DNA of 58,204 bases from NCBI RefSeq assembly GCF_000192575.1, contig NZ_GL876931.1, forward strand, positions 1-58,204. Reading direction: 5' to 3'. Shown piece after piece: positions 9,938 to 18,897 of this stretch (position 1 is its first letter; each line of letters opens with the position of its first letter). A model generated the notes under the pieces. That model saw nothing but the letters and a program-made list of their open reading frames with translations. It searched no databases and was not told the DNA's origin. The translations under genes and the position numbers were made by a program. The DNA is from Novosphingobium nitrogenifigens DSM 19370. Lineage in GTDB: Bacteria > Pseudomonadota > Alphaproteobacteria > Sphingomonadales > Sphingomonadaceae.

Positions 9938-10525
9938 TCAGATTTCTTCGAGCGTCACGCGGTCGTTGGTATAGACGCAGATGTCGGCCGCGACTTTCAT
10001 CGCGCGGCGGGCGATCTGTTCCGCATCGCTTTCATAATCGGCCAGCGCGCGGGCGGCAGCGAGTGCATAGTTCCCGCCCGAACCGATCGCGGCAATGACG
10101 GTATCGCCCGCAGCTTCGGGTTCGAGCACGTCGCCGTTGCCGGTCAGGACCAGCAGCGTTTCAGCGTCGGCCACGATCATCAGGGCTTCGAGATTGCGCA
10201 GGTACTTGTCGGTGCGCCAGTCCTTGGCGAGTTCGACCGCCGCGCGCAGCAGTTGGCCGCGATGGGCTTCGAGCTTGCGTTCGAGCCGTTCGAACAGGGT
10301 GAAAGCATCGGCCGTCGCACCCGCGAAACCGGCGATTACCTTGCCGCGCCCGTCCTCGCCCGGCGCGCCGAGACGGCGCACCTTGCGGGCATTGGGCTTC
10401 ATGACGGTGTTTCCCATCGACACCTGTCCATCGCCGGCGATGACGGTGCGTCCGTTCTTGCGGACCCCGATGATGGTGGTCCCATGCCACTGGATCAGGC
10501 CGTGGCTGGCCGCTTGGTCGGTCAT
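9938..10525 (-). CDS. hslV: HslV, threonine-protease subunit of HslUV
   Basis: 195-residue proteasome-like peptidase. The mature N-terminus should be T16, exposed after removal of a 15-residue propeptide ending in WHG; the TTIIGVRK sequence that follows matches Hsl[10 protein letters not shown] and the [14 protein letters not shown] segment are typical of the family. It forms a double hexamer capped by HslU for ATP-dependent degradation of cytosolic proteins. It is the first gene of the hslVU operon. The 129 bases upstream to bamE hold no recognisable gene. Confidence 0.97.
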   Translation of the reverse strand: MTDQAASHGLIQWHGTTIIGVRKNGRTVIAGDGQVSMGNTVMKPNARKVRRLGAPGEDGRGKVIAGFAGATADAFTLFERLERKLEAHRGQLLRAAVELAKDWRTDKYLRNLEALMIVADAETLLVLTGNGDVLEPEAAGDTVIAAIGSGGNYALAAARALADYESDAEQIARRAMKVAADICVYTNDRVTLEEI

Positions 10526-10654
10526 GTCCCGGCATATGGGGGTGCCGGATGACCGTTCAATAGCGCCAAAAGGCGAATGGCCAAAAGGCGATGATCAAGG
10601 GCCCGGCAGGAACGCGACAGAAGACAGCGCGCCCCGCCGATGCCCGGCCGCTCA

Positions 10655-11167
10655 TCAGCTGCCGTTCGGGCCGGTACCGCCGCCACCGCCGGTATTGCCG
10701 CCGCCGCCCTGCTGCCCACCGCCGGGCACGGCGCCGACCGTGCCGATATTGCCGAACAGATCTTCAAAGAAGCTGCGCTCGTGGCCCAGCGTCGCCGTCG
10801 AATGCTGGTCGGGCTCGATCCGCACGGCCTTTTCCACGCCGTCGTTGGCCACCTGCTGCACATTCCCGGCCGCATCGAAAGCGATCTTCATGATCGAGCC
10901 AGAGTGGATGCGCGGGCGCGTGAAAGGCTTCTGCAGCGTGTCGAGCGAGACATAGTACCAGGTCGCCTGGCCGAACTGGCTCTTCAGGGTCGGCTGCCCC
11001 AGCGAGCGTTCGACCGACAGGCGGTTGTCGACCCCGGGAAGGACCGACTGCGTCAGCGCAGGATCGACCAGATAGCCGCGATGGTCGCGAATGCTGCTGC
11101 ACCCGCCGGCTGTCATCGCCAGCGCGAGAACCGCACCGCCACGCATCGTGATCCGCTTCAACTGCAT
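10655..11167 (-). CDS. bamE: BamE-type outer-membrane assembly lipoprotein
   Basis: 170-residue lipoprotein of the SmpA/OmlA family, a small partner of the BAM complex that inserts beta-barrel proteins. A signal peptide ends in a lipobox with lipidated C23 (TAGGCSS). The BamE core follows: RHGYL-like DHRGYL, the LGQPT helix, WYYVS strand and a final IxFD strand. The ATG at 11167 has a GGAAGG ribosome site six bases upstream; an in-frame TTG at 11185 lacks this support. The tail is unusual: roughly 25 residues of Gly/Gln/Asn low complexity at the C-terminus. It is divergent from the bc1 chaperone gene. Confidence 0.88.
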   Translation of the reverse strand: MQLKRITMRGGAVLALAMTAGGCSSIRDHRGYLVDPALTQSVLPGVDNRLSVERSLGQPTLKSQFGQATWYYVSLDTLQKPFTRPRIHSGSIMKIAFDAAGNVQQVANDGVEKAVRIEPDQHSTATLGHERSFFEDLFGNIGTVGAVPGGGQQGGGGNTGGGGGTGPNGS

Positions 11168-11361
11168 TGCCTGCCTTCCGATCAAGCCCCGGCGCCGATC
11201 GGCACCGCCCGCATCTCAAACTGCGCGGCGGGTCGTTTGCCTTCGCTGCCGCGCGTCCTATATCTCACGCCTTAGAGGCTGATTCAGCATTCGCGAAGAG
11301 CGAATTTCGATAAAGCCGCCGCACATTCGACGCGGCAAGGGAAGAAAGGTACCGTTCTGAA

Positions 11362-11877
11362 ATGTCGCTTCTCGCGAAATGGCTGCGTCCCCGGCACGAC
11401 GACCGGGCAGCCGTGCGCCCCCTGTGGCACCGGGTGGTCGAAATCGCGCGTGAAAAGGAATGGTATCGCGACTGCGGCATTGCCGACACCGTGGCGGGCC
11501 GGTTCGACGCGATCACGCTCATTCTGGCACTCGTCCTGATTCGCATGGAACGCGACGAAAGCCTCATCCCCCCCTCGGTCCGCCTGACCGAACTTTTTGT
11601 CGAGGACATGGACGGACAATTGCGACAGGGCGGCATCGGCGACCTGGTCGTTGGCAAACATATCGGCAAACTCATGAGCACACTGGGCGGACGCCTCGGC
11701 GCCTATCGCACCGCGATGGAGGAAGGCGAAGACGCCATGGCAGCAGCGGTTGCCCGCAACGTCACTTTGTCCGAAGGCAGCGATCCCGTGCTGGTCGCCC
11801 GGCGCGCCCGCGCCTTTGCCGCCGGACTTGCCCTCGTGCCCGCCGACCGCGTGCTCTCTGCGGAGATCGGACGATGA
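11362..11877 (+). CDS. Ubiquinol-cytochrome c chaperone (CBP3-like)
   Basis: 171-residue protein matching the bacterial CBP3/ubiquinol-cytochrome c chaperone family, which in mitochondria helps assemble cytochrome b of complex III. Family-like features are the N-terminal EKEWYRDCGIADTVAGRFD region, the RMERD helix and LTELFVEDMDGQLR. The next gene encodes a DUF177 protein and overlaps it as ATGA, an arrangement I recall as common in Sphingomonadales. The upstream leader carries a small ATTCGC/GCGAAT inverted repeat at 11289-11305 of unknown role. Confidence 0.88.
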   Translation: MSLLAKWLRPRHDDRAAVRPLWHRVVEIAREKEWYRDCGIADTVAGRFDAITLILALVLIRMERDESLIPPSVRLTELFVEDMDGQLRQGGIGDLVVGKHIGKLMSTLGGRLGAYRTAMEEGEDAMAAAVARNVTLSEGSDPVLVARRARAFAAGLALVPADRVLSAEIGR

Positions 11878-12413
11878 CCACTATGACCCCCGAATTCACC
11901 CGTATTCTCGACATCCGCCAATTGCCTGTCGGCCCCCACGACTACAGCGCGGACGAGACCGAGCGCCGCCGTCTGGCCGGGCGTTTCGGCCTGTCGGCGA
12001 TCGAGACGTTCACCGCGACCGTGACGGTGGCTGCGGAAAACGATGTCGTCTCGGCCACCGGTCGCATTCATGCCGCGATCATCCAGCCTTGCGCGATTTC
12101 GGGCGAGGATTTCCCCGTCCGGATCGACGAACCGCTCGCCTTGCGGTTCATTCCCGCGACCGGCAACGCCGCCTCACCCGACGAGGAAATCGAAATCACC
12201 TCGTCCGACTGCGACGAGATCGAATACGAAGGCCTGACCTTCGATCTGGGCGAAGCGCTTGCCCAGTCGCTTGCTCTGGCGATCGATCCTTTCGCCGAAG
12301 GCCCCAATGCCGACAAGGCTCGCGCCGAACACGGCCTTTCCGGGGAAAGCCAGGGCGGCGCCTTTGCCGCGCTGGCCGCGCTGAAACCCTCCACCCCCGA
12401 ACGCGGGAACTGA
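11874..12413 (+). CDS. DUF177 (YceD-like) protein
   Basis: 179-residue acidic protein of the DUF177/YceD family, which often flanks rpmF and has been linked to 23S rRNA accumulation. A central CAISGEDFP segment corresponds to the family's Cys-rich core. The conserved C-terminal half contains YEGLTFDLGEALAQSLALAIDPF, a strongly family-like stretch. The start overlaps the upstream stop as ATGA. No rpmF is adjacent here. Function remains only loosely known. Confidence 0.85.
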   Translation: MTTMTPEFTRILDIRQLPVGPHDYSADETERRRLAGRFGLSAIETFTATVTVAAENDVVSATGRIHAAIIQPCAISGEDFPVRIDEPLALRFIPATGNAASPDEEIEITSSDCDEIEYEGLTFDLGEALAQSLALAIDPFAEGPNADKARAEHGLSGESQGGAFAALAALKPSTPERGN

Positions 12414-12418
12414 CTCTC

Positions 12419-13822
12419 TTGGCCCCCGCCGGAACGGCCCACGGGGCCAACCAAAACCCGCAAGGCCCGCGACGCCAGGGCGACCTCACCAGCGGGCCGA
12501 TCCTGTCGACGCTGATGCGGTTTTCCGCGCCGACGCTGATGGCCAATGTGCTGCAATCGCTGAACGGCACGGTCAACGCGATCTGGGTCGGGCGCATGCT
12601 GGGCGGCAGCGCCCTTGCCGCGACGGCCAATGCCAATGTCGTCATGTTCCTGGTCTTTGCCGGAACCTTCGGCTTCGGCATGGCCGCCACGGTGAAAGTG
12701 GGACAGGCCTTTGGCGCGGGGAATATCGCGGCGGCACGGCGGACGTTCGGGACGACGCTGGGGTTCTGCTTTGGGCTGTCGCTGCTGGTCGCGACGCTGG
12801 GGTGGATCTTTACGCCCGAACTGCTCCACGCGATGTCGACGCCCGATCAGGTGCAGGCCTTCGCGCTTTCCTATCTGCGCGTGGTCTTCATCGCCATGCC
12901 GGCCCAGATGGTCACGGTGATCCTCGGCATGGGGCTGCGCGGGGGCGGCGATTCGGCGACCCCGCTGCGCTTCATGATCCTCTCGGTCCTGCTCGATGTC
13001 GGGCTCAATCCCGTGCTGATCGGCGGGCTAGGCCCGATTCCGGCTTTCGGCATTGCCGGATCGGCGATGGCAACGACCATTGCCGCGCTCGTCTCGATGC
13101 TGGCGTTCGGGCTCGACCTCTATGCCCGCAATCTGCCGCTGCGCCTGCGCGGGGCCGAACTCGCCCATCTTATCCCCGCCCCCGACGAACTGCGCTACAT
13201 CGTGGTCAAGGGATTGCCGATGGGCGCGCAGATGCTGCTGGTCTCGATGGCCGGGATCATCATGGTCGGCCTCGTCAACCGCGAAGGCGCGGTGGTCAGC
13301 GCCGCCTATGGCGCCAGCCTTCAGGTCTGGACCTATCTGCAAATGCCCGCGCTCGCGATTTCGGCAGCGGTCAGTGCCATGGCTGCACAGACGATCGGGG
13401 CGCGGCTGTTCGACCGGCTCGGCGCGATCACGCGCGCAGGGGTCCTGCTCAACCTCGTCATGACCGGGGTCATGGTGCTGCTCTTGCTCGCGTTCGATCG
13501 GCCGGTGCTGCAACTCTTCCTCGGCGCGCACAGCCCGGCGGTGGATCTGGCTCGCCACATCCAGTTCCTTGCCAGCTGGAGCTACGTGCTCTTCGGCGTG
13601 ACCATCGTGCTCTTCGGCACCATGCGCGCCTCGGGCGCGGTGCTGGCGCCGCTCGTGATACTTGGCCTCTCGATGTATCCGGGGCGGCTCGGTTTCTATG
13701 CGCTTTTCTATCCCCGTCTCGGGATGGACGCGATCTGGCTCAGCTTCCCGGTCGGATCGCTGATCGCGGTCCTGCTCGCCGCTGCCGCCTATCGCTTCGG
13801 CACTTGGCGGAAGCGTTTCTAG
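12419..13822 (+). CDS. MATE-family efflux transporter with a probable TTG start
   Basis: 467-residue transporter with 12 hydrophobic helices arranged as two similar halves. The opening GPILSTLMRFSAPTL and the QTIGAR motif in the second half are typical of MATE multidrug/sodium or proton antiporters. No ATG precedes the first helix in this frame, and the next ATG would cut into it, so I use the TTG at 12419, five bases after the DUF177 stop. Substrate unknown. It converges with the HupE/UreJ gene, and the two stop codons overlap in a single CTAG at 13819-13822. Confidence 0.85.
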   Translation: MAPAGTAHGANQNPQGPRRQGDLTSGPILSTLMRFSAPTLMANVLQSLNGTVNAIWVGRMLGGSALAATANANVVMFLVFAGTFGFGMAATVKVGQAFGAGNIAAARRTFGTTLGFCFGLSLLVATLGWIFTPELLHAMSTPDQVQAFALSYLRVVFIAMPAQMVTVILGMGLRGGGDSATPLRFMILSVLLDVGLNPVLIGGLGPIPAFGIAGSAMATTIAALVSMLAFGLDLYARNLPLRLRGAELAHLIPAPDELRYIVVKGLPMGAQMLLVSMAGIIMVGLVNREGAVVSAAYGASLQVWTYLQMPALAISAAVSAMAAQTIGARLFDRLGAITRAGVLLNLVMTGVMVLLLLAFDRPVLQLFLGAHSPAVDLARHIQFLASWSYVLFGVTIVLFGTMRASGAVLAPLVILGLSMYPGRLGFYALFYPRLGMDAIWLSFPVGSLIAVLLAAAAYRFGTWRKRF

Positions 13823-14841
13823 GCGCTTCCGAACGCAAGGACCCGGTCGAACACCCACCAGGCTCCAACGATCCCGACGCCATAGAGCATGGCGATCCGC
13901 GCCGCCTGTTCGAACGGGCGCCCGCGCACTTTGCGGGGGATCTGCCGCAATCCGGCAAGCATGGCGAGTAGCGCCGCGACGAAGACAAGCTGCCCGATCT
14001 CGACCCCGAGATTGAAGAAAACGAGCGCACCGGCGCGTTCCCCCGGCGCCACGCCCAGTTCGCGCAGGGCCGTCGCAAAGCCGAGGCCGTGGAGCAGGCC
14101 GAACCCCGCCACCACCGCCATGTTGCGCCGGAACGAGGGATGGGAATGTCCCTCCAGAACCTGCAAGGCTTCGCGCGCCATGAAGACGATCGACAGGGCA
14201 ATGCCCGCCTCGACGGGCGGGATTGGCGCACGCACCACGTCGAAAAAGGCGAGCGCGAGCGAAATCGAGTGCCCGACCGTAAAGGCCGTCACGAGCGACA
14301 AAAGCCCCCGCCCGCGTGCCAGGAGGGCAAGGCAGGAAACAAAGCACAAGTGGTCCCAGCCGAGCCAGATGTGCCACATCCCCTGCCGCAGATAGTCTAC
14401 CGCAATCTCGCCCAGCGGACGGGTTCCCGCCGCCGTCTCCCCGACCGGGATCACGATCCCCTCGCCCGTTCCGGCAAGGCTGCGTTCCACCTGATCGTCG
14501 ATCGGATCGCTCGAGACGTTGGAAGTATAGCGCGCGCCGTCCGCTTTCCACGGCGTGCGGATCACGTCGTCGGCGCGAAATGCATGGGCGCAGGCAAAGC
14601 TGATCGCATAATGCACCCGCGCTCCGTCGGGCTGGCGGATGAGCGCCGTCTGGCGACATCCCGCAGGAAGAACGACCGGCGCGGGTTCGGCAATGGATTC
14701 GGGCAGCGTGACGGCAAGCTCATAGCTGTTCGCCGCTTCCCCCCGCATGAGGGCGATGTCTTCGGAAAAGAAAATGTCCGCATGGGCCGCTCCGCCAAGG
14801 CCAAGCCATGCCAGCAGCGCGAGCACCCACCATTTCGTCAT
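13819..14841 (-). CDS. HupE/UreJ-type (family 2) membrane protein
   Basis: 340-residue protein: signal peptide, an exposed domain of about 150 residues, then six or so helices. The first membrane helix pair carries W-x-G-W-D-H-L-C, and later helices hold FTVGHSIS and GLLHGLGF; these His/Asp positions recall the nickel or urea-linked HupE/UreJ superfamily. The ATG at 14841 has a GAGG ribosome site. It is divergent from urtA across 144 bases. A role in metal or small-solute movement is inferred from the family. This is a different subfamily from the shorter hupE in the hydrogenase operon. Confidence 0.78.
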   Translation of the reverse strand: MTKWWVLALLAWLGLGGAAHADIFFSEDIALMRGEAANSYELAVTLPESIAEPAPVVLPAGCRQTALIRQPDGARVHYAISFACAHAFRADDVIRTPWKADGARYTSNVSSDPIDDQVERSLAGTGEGIVIPVGETAAGTRPLGEIAVDYLRQGMWHIWLGWDHLCFVSCLALLARGRGLLSLVTAFTVGHSISLALAFFDVVRAPIPPVEAGIALSIVFMAREALQVLEGHSHPSFRRNMAVVAGFGLLHGLGFATALRELGVAPGERAGALVFFNLGVEIGQLVFVAALLAMLAGLRQIPRKVRGRPFEQAARIAMLYGVGIVGAWWVFDRVLAFGSA

Positions 14842-14985
14842 GCCGACCTCATGGGCCACGCCTAGCCCAAGGGCGAAGCGAGAGCCGTACGTCAAATAAC
14901 CAATGGGGCGACGGCATGGGCCCGCCTAGGGTCGGGGCTCCCCTCTCCCCTGTCGGGGCGAGCCGTCGTTCAGGAGATATCGCAG

Positions 14986-16206
14986 ATGGCGTTTTCGCCG
15001 AGTTCCCGCAAATCCGCCCTTCTGGTGGCCGCTGCCCTCGTCGCGCTGCCTCTGGGCGCCTGCCACAAGAGCGGCCCGGCCGTTTCGGGCAACAGCGTGA
15101 CCGTCGGCGTGCTCCAGTCACTGACCGGCACCATGGCGATCAGCGAAATCACCGTGAAGAACGCCGAATTGCTCGCGATCGAGGAAATCAACGCCAAAGG
15201 CGGGGTGATGGGCAAAGAGATCGCCCCGGTGGTCGAGGATGGCGCCTCCGACCCGTCGACCTTTGCGCAAAAGGCCGCAAAGCTGGTTGAAAGCGACCAC
15301 GCCGCGACCGTCTTCGGCGGATGGACCTCGGCCAGCCGCAAGGCGATGCTGCCCGTGTTCGAACGCACCCACAACCTCTTGTGGTATCCGGTGCAGTTCG
15401 AAGGCAACGAATGCTCGCCCGCGATCATGTATTCCGGCGCGCAGCCCAACCAGCAGGCCCTGCCCGCGTTCGACTGGGCCGTGAAGCAGGGCTTCAAGAC
15501 GTTCTACCTCGTCGGCTCGGACTATGTGTACCCGCGCACGGCCAACCTCATCCTCAAGAAGCATATCGAACAAGGCGGGCTCAAGGTTCTGGGCGAGGAC
15601 TACGTGCCGCTGGGCGGCACCGATTTCTCCGGCATCATCGCCAAGATCCAGCAGGCGAAGCCCGCAATCGTCATCAACACGCTGAACGGCGATTCCAACG
15701 TCGCCTTCTTCAAGCAGCTTCAGGCCGCCGGGCTTTCGACCAAGGTCCTGCCGGTCATGAGCTTTTCCATCGGCGAACAGGAAGCCAAGGCGATGGGCGC
15801 CGCCCTTGTCGAAGGCAGCTATGCCAGCTGGAACTATTTCCAGAGCCTGTCGAGCCCCGACAATGCCGCGTTCGTTGCCGCCTATCGCAAGAAGTACGGC
15901 GCGGACGCGGCGATCACCGACCCGATGATCCACGGCTATCTCGACGTCTATGCGTGGAAGGCCGCCGTCGAAAAGGCGGGCAGCTTCGACCCGCAAGCCG
16001 TGCGCAAGGCGGCGGCGGCTCTCGGCGCGTTCGACACGCCGATGGGCAAAGTCTCGTTCGCTACGAACCAGAGCCTCGTGCAGAAAGCCTATATCGGCAA
16101 GCTCAAGGCCGACGGGCAGTTCGAGATCATCTCCTCCTCGCCAGCCGAAATCCAGCCCGAGCCTTATGACCCGCTCGCCTTCCCCGGCAAGACCTGCAAG
16201 CTCTGA
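14986..16206 (+). CDS. urtA: Urea ABC transporter substrate-binding lipoprotein
   Basis: 406-residue periplasmic binding protein with a signal peptide ending in a lipobox (LPLGAC). The mature part opens with VTVGVLQSLTGTMAISE and contains NLLWYPVQFEGNECSP, both close to UrtA and FmdD proteins that bind urea or short amides. The ribosome site AGGAG is nine bases before the ATG. It is the first gene of a five-gene importer operon. Urea as ligand follows from the family; formamide or guanidino-type ligands cannot be excluded because the downstream genes are ureohydrolases. Confidence 0.92.
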   Translation: MAFSPSSRKSALLVAAALVALPLGACHKSGPAVSGNSVTVGVLQSLTGTMAISEITVKNAELLAIEEINAKGGVMGKEIAPVVEDGASDPSTFAQKAAKLVESDHAATVFGGWTSASRKAMLPVFERTHNLLWYPVQFEGNECSPAIMYSGAQPNQQALPAFDWAVKQGFKTFYLVGSDYVYPRTANLILKKHIEQGGLKVLGEDYVPLGGTDFSGIIAKIQQAKPAIVINTLNGDSNVAFFKQLQAAGLSTKVLPVMSFSIGEQEAKAMGAALVEGSYASWNYFQSLSSPDNAAFVAAYRKKYGADAAITDPMIHGYLDVYAWKAAVEKAGSFDPQAVRKAAAALGAFDTPMGKVSFATNQSLVQKAYIGKLKADGQFEIISSSPAEIQPEPYDPLAFPGKTCKL

Positions 16207-16227
16207 CGGCCTCGCGGTAGCCCGGAC

Positions 16228-17118
16228 ATGAGCGGCATTCTTGTTGCCACCCAGCTTTTCAACGGGCTGTCGCTGGCGTCGATCTACCTCTTGGCGGCAC
16301 TGGGCCTCGCGCTCAGTTTCGGGCTGATGCGGGTCATCAACATGGCCCACGGCGAACTGCTGATGCTCGGCGGCTATTTCGCGTGGGGAACGCTGGGGCT
16401 GGTTCCGGGGCCGCTCGGCATTCTCGTCGCGCTCCCGGTTGCGTTCCTGGGCAGTGCAGCGGTCGGCGCGGTCATCGAGACCACGTTGATCCGGCGACTG
16501 TCGGCCCGCCCGCTCGATACCCTGCTCGGGACATGGGGCGTCAGCCTCATCCTGCAACAGGCCGCGCGCGACCTCTTCGGCGCGATCGGGGTCGAAGTAC
16601 GCGCGCCCGACTGGCTTTCGGGGGCATGGACACTGGGCGGGGTGACGCTGCCCTCGGCGCGCCTCTTCATCATGCTGGTCGCCCTTGCCGTACTCGGCGC
16701 GCTCGCCCTGCTGCTGCGCCGCTCGCGGCTCGGCCTGTTGGTGCGCGCGGTCAATCAGGACCGGATGATGGCGAGCGCCTGCGGCATCGATGCCGGGCGC
16801 GTCGACCTGGCGGTGTTCTGCCTCGGCTCGGGCATTGCCGGAATGGCAGGCGTCATGCTCGCCCTGCTCGGCCCGGTCACGCCCAATGTCGGGCAAGGCT
16901 ATATCGTCCCGGCTTTCCTTGTCGTCGTCATGGGCGGGCTCGGCTCCATCCTCGGGACCACGGTCGCAGCGCTTATCCTCGGCCTGTTCCTCGCCCTGTC
17001 GCAGATCTTCGTCGATGTCAGCATCGCCCAGATGCTGATGCTGGTCTTCGTCATCGTGTTCATCCAGTTCCGCCCGCAAGGCGTCGCCCCTGCCCGCACG
17101 AGAGCGCTCGATGCCTGA
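16228..17118 (+). CDS. urtB: Urea ABC transporter permease UrtB
   Basis: 296-residue branched-chain-amino-acid-type permease with eight or so helices. The opening NGLSLASIYLLAALGLALSFG and NMAHGELLMLG are hallmark segments of LivH/UrtB permeases, and QDRMMASACGI is the family's coupling region. It pairs with UrtC to form the membrane channel. It is 21 bases after urtA and overlaps urtC by eight bases. Confidence 0.92.
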   Translation: MSGILVATQLFNGLSLASIYLLAALGLALSFGLMRVINMAHGELLMLGGYFAWGTLGLVPGPLGILVALPVAFLGSAAVGAVIETTLIRRLSARPLDTLLGTWGVSLILQQAARDLFGAIGVEVRAPDWLSGAWTLGGVTLPSARLFIMLVALAVLGALALLLRRSRLGLLVRAVNQDRMMASACGIDAGRVDLAVFCLGSGIAGMAGVMLALLGPVTPNVGQGYIVPAFLVVVMGGLGSILGTTVAALILGLFLALSQIFVDVSIAQMLMLVFVIVFIQFRPQGVAPARTRALDA

Positions 17119-18160
17119 TTTCCTCCAATCGCGGGGTTTCTCCCGCACTCTTCCGCTGGTGCTCTTTGCCCTTGCCGCCGCGATCCCGTTCGGCCTGTCG
17201 GACTATGACACCAATCTCGTGGCGCGGTTCCTGGCCATGGGGATCGTCGCGCTCGGTATCGTTCTCACCTGGGGCCACGGCGGAATTCTCAGCCTTGGCC
17301 AGGGCGTGTTCTTCGGCCTCGGCGGCTATGCCATCGCCATGCATATAAAGCTTGCCGATCTTGCCGAGGGCGAAATCCCCGATTTCATGCAATGGAGCGG
17401 GCGAACCGCGCTGCCGTTCTGGTGGGAACCGTTCCACAGCCCCGTCTTCGCGCTTGCCGCCGCGCTCGTCGGTCCCGCGCTCGTTGCCGCACTCTTTGCC
17501 TGGGCCGTGTTCCACCGCCGGGTCAGCGGGACCTATTTCGCACTGATTACCCAGGCGCTCGCCCTTGCATTCGCGACGCTCATCATCAGCCGGCAGGACG
17601 TTACCGGCGGGTTCAACGGCCTGACCAATTTCACCTCGATCTTCGGCTTTCTCTTCGCCGGGCCGGGCATGGCCTCCGCGCTCTACTGGATCACGCTCGG
17701 CGCGCTCGCCCTGTCGTGGCTCGGCTTGCGCTGGTTGCTCGGCTCACGCTTCGGCACCGTGCTGCGGGCCGCGCGCGACGGGGAAAACCGGGTACGCTTC
17801 CTCGGCTATGACCCGGTGCCCTTCAAAGTGGCGGCCTTTGCCCTTGCCGCCATGCTTTCAGGCCTCGGCGGCGCACTCTTCACGCTCAATGCCGGGGTGA
17901 TCTCGCCCGCGTTGATCGGCGTTGCCCCCTCGATCGAGATGGTCGTCTGGGTCGCGATCGGTGGACGCACCAGCCTTGGCGGCGCGATTTTCGGCGCTCT
18001 CGCGGTCAATCTTGCCCGCGACGCGATCTCCAGCAGTTTCCCCGAAGGCTGGCTCTATGTGATGGGCGCGCTCTTCATTCTGGTCGTCACACTCTTTCCC
18101 CAGGGACTTGCCGGACTGCTGTCCAGCCGCTCGGGCAAGCGCGGGGAGAACCCGGCATGA
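17111..18160 (+). CDS. urtC: Urea ABC transporter permease UrtC
   Basis: 349-residue LivM/UrtC-type permease with about ten hydrophobic helices. GHGGILSLGQGVFFGLGGYA is the typical central helix, and QDVTGGFNGLTN plus RDGENRVRFLGYDP match UrtC. It is the partner of UrtB in the inner membrane. The start overlaps urtB, and the stop overlaps urtD as ATGA, so the transporter genes are translationally coupled. Confidence 0.92.
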   Translation: MPDFLQSRGFSRTLPLVLFALAAAIPFGLSDYDTNLVARFLAMGIVALGIVLTWGHGGILSLGQGVFFGLGGYAIAMHIKLADLAEGEIPDFMQWSGRTALPFWWEPFHSPVFALAAALVGPALVAALFAWAVFHRRVSGTYFALITQALALAFATLIISRQDVTGGFNGLTNFTSIFGFLFAGPGMASALYWITLGALALSWLGLRWLLGSRFGTVLRAARDGENRVRFLGYDPVPFKVAAFALAAMLSGLGGALFTLNAGVISPALIGVAPSIEMVVWVAIGGRTSLGGAIFGALAVNLARDAISSSFPEGWLYVMGALFILVVTLFPQGLAGLLSSRSGKRGENPA

Positions 18161-18897
18161 GCGCGCTTCTCCACGTCGATGCGGTCACGGTCGATTACGG
18201 CGGGTTCAAGGCGCTCGACGGATTTTCCCTCGATCTGGCGCAAGGCGAAACCCGCGTCGTCATCGGCCCCAACGGCGCGGGCAAATCGACCCTGTGCGAC
18301 ACCATCATCGGTCGGGTCCGCCCGACCCACGGCGCCATCCGCTTTATGGGCGAGGATATTTCCCGGCTGTCGGAACCGGCCATCGTCGCGCGCGGGATCT
18401 GTCGCAAGTTCCAGGCCCCCGGCGTGCTCCCCAGCCTGACCGTGCAGGACAACATGGCCCTTGCCGCGCGCACCGACCGCCGCTGGTGGAAAGCGCTCAG
18501 CCACGGCATTCCCGCTGCCGAGCGCGCATTCGTCGCCGAAACGCTCGACCGCGTCGGCCTTGCCGCGCGGGCTGGAACCCCGGCGGGCGAATTGTCCCAC
18601 GGCGAAAAGCAATGGCTGGAAATCGGCATGGTCCTCGCCACCCGTGCGCAAGTGATCCTGCTCGACGAACCGACCGCAGGCATGGGTCCGGCCGAAACCC
18701 GCGCCACCGCCGAACTCGTGCGGGAACTCGGCACCAGCCGCACGGTGCTGGTGATCGACCACGACATGAGCTTCGTCGAACAGCTCGAAGCCCCCGTCAC
18801 CGTCATGCATCAGGGACGCCTGCTCGCCTCGGGCACACTCGACGAAGTGCGCGCCGACCGCGAAGTCGCCGCCGTCTATCTGGGACATACCGCATGA
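18157..18897 (+). CDS. urtD: Urea ABC transporter ATPase UrtD
   Basis: 246-residue LivG-type ATPase. Walker A GPNGAGKST, a LSHGEKQWLEIGMVLA signature that fits UrtD better than generic LivG, Walker B VILLDEPTAGMG and the switch histidine in VIDHDMSF are all visible. It works with UrtE on the cytoplasmic side of UrtBC. Both ends overlap neighbouring genes by four bases. Confidence 0.93.
   Translation: MSALLHVDAVTVDYGGFKALDGFSLDLAQGETRVVIGPNGAGKSTLCDTIIGRVRPTHGAIRFMGEDISRLSEPAIVARGICRKFQAPGVLPSLTVQDNMALAARTDRRWWKALSHGIPAAERAFVAETLDRVGLAARAGTPAGELSHGEKQWLEIGMVLATRAQVILLDEPTAGMGPAETRATAELVRELGTSRTVLVIDHDMSFVEQLEAPVTVMHQGRLLASGTLDEVRADREVAAVYLGHTA

Noticed and set aside
8581..10098. Long plus-strand frame over hslU/hslV
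   Set aside because: Antisense shadow caused by high GC; hslU and hslV on the minus strand carry all conserved motifs.
14842..14985. Sigma-54 promoter before urtA
   Set aside because: No TGGCAC/TTGC pair with correct spacing is present, although urea transporters are often NtrC-controlled.
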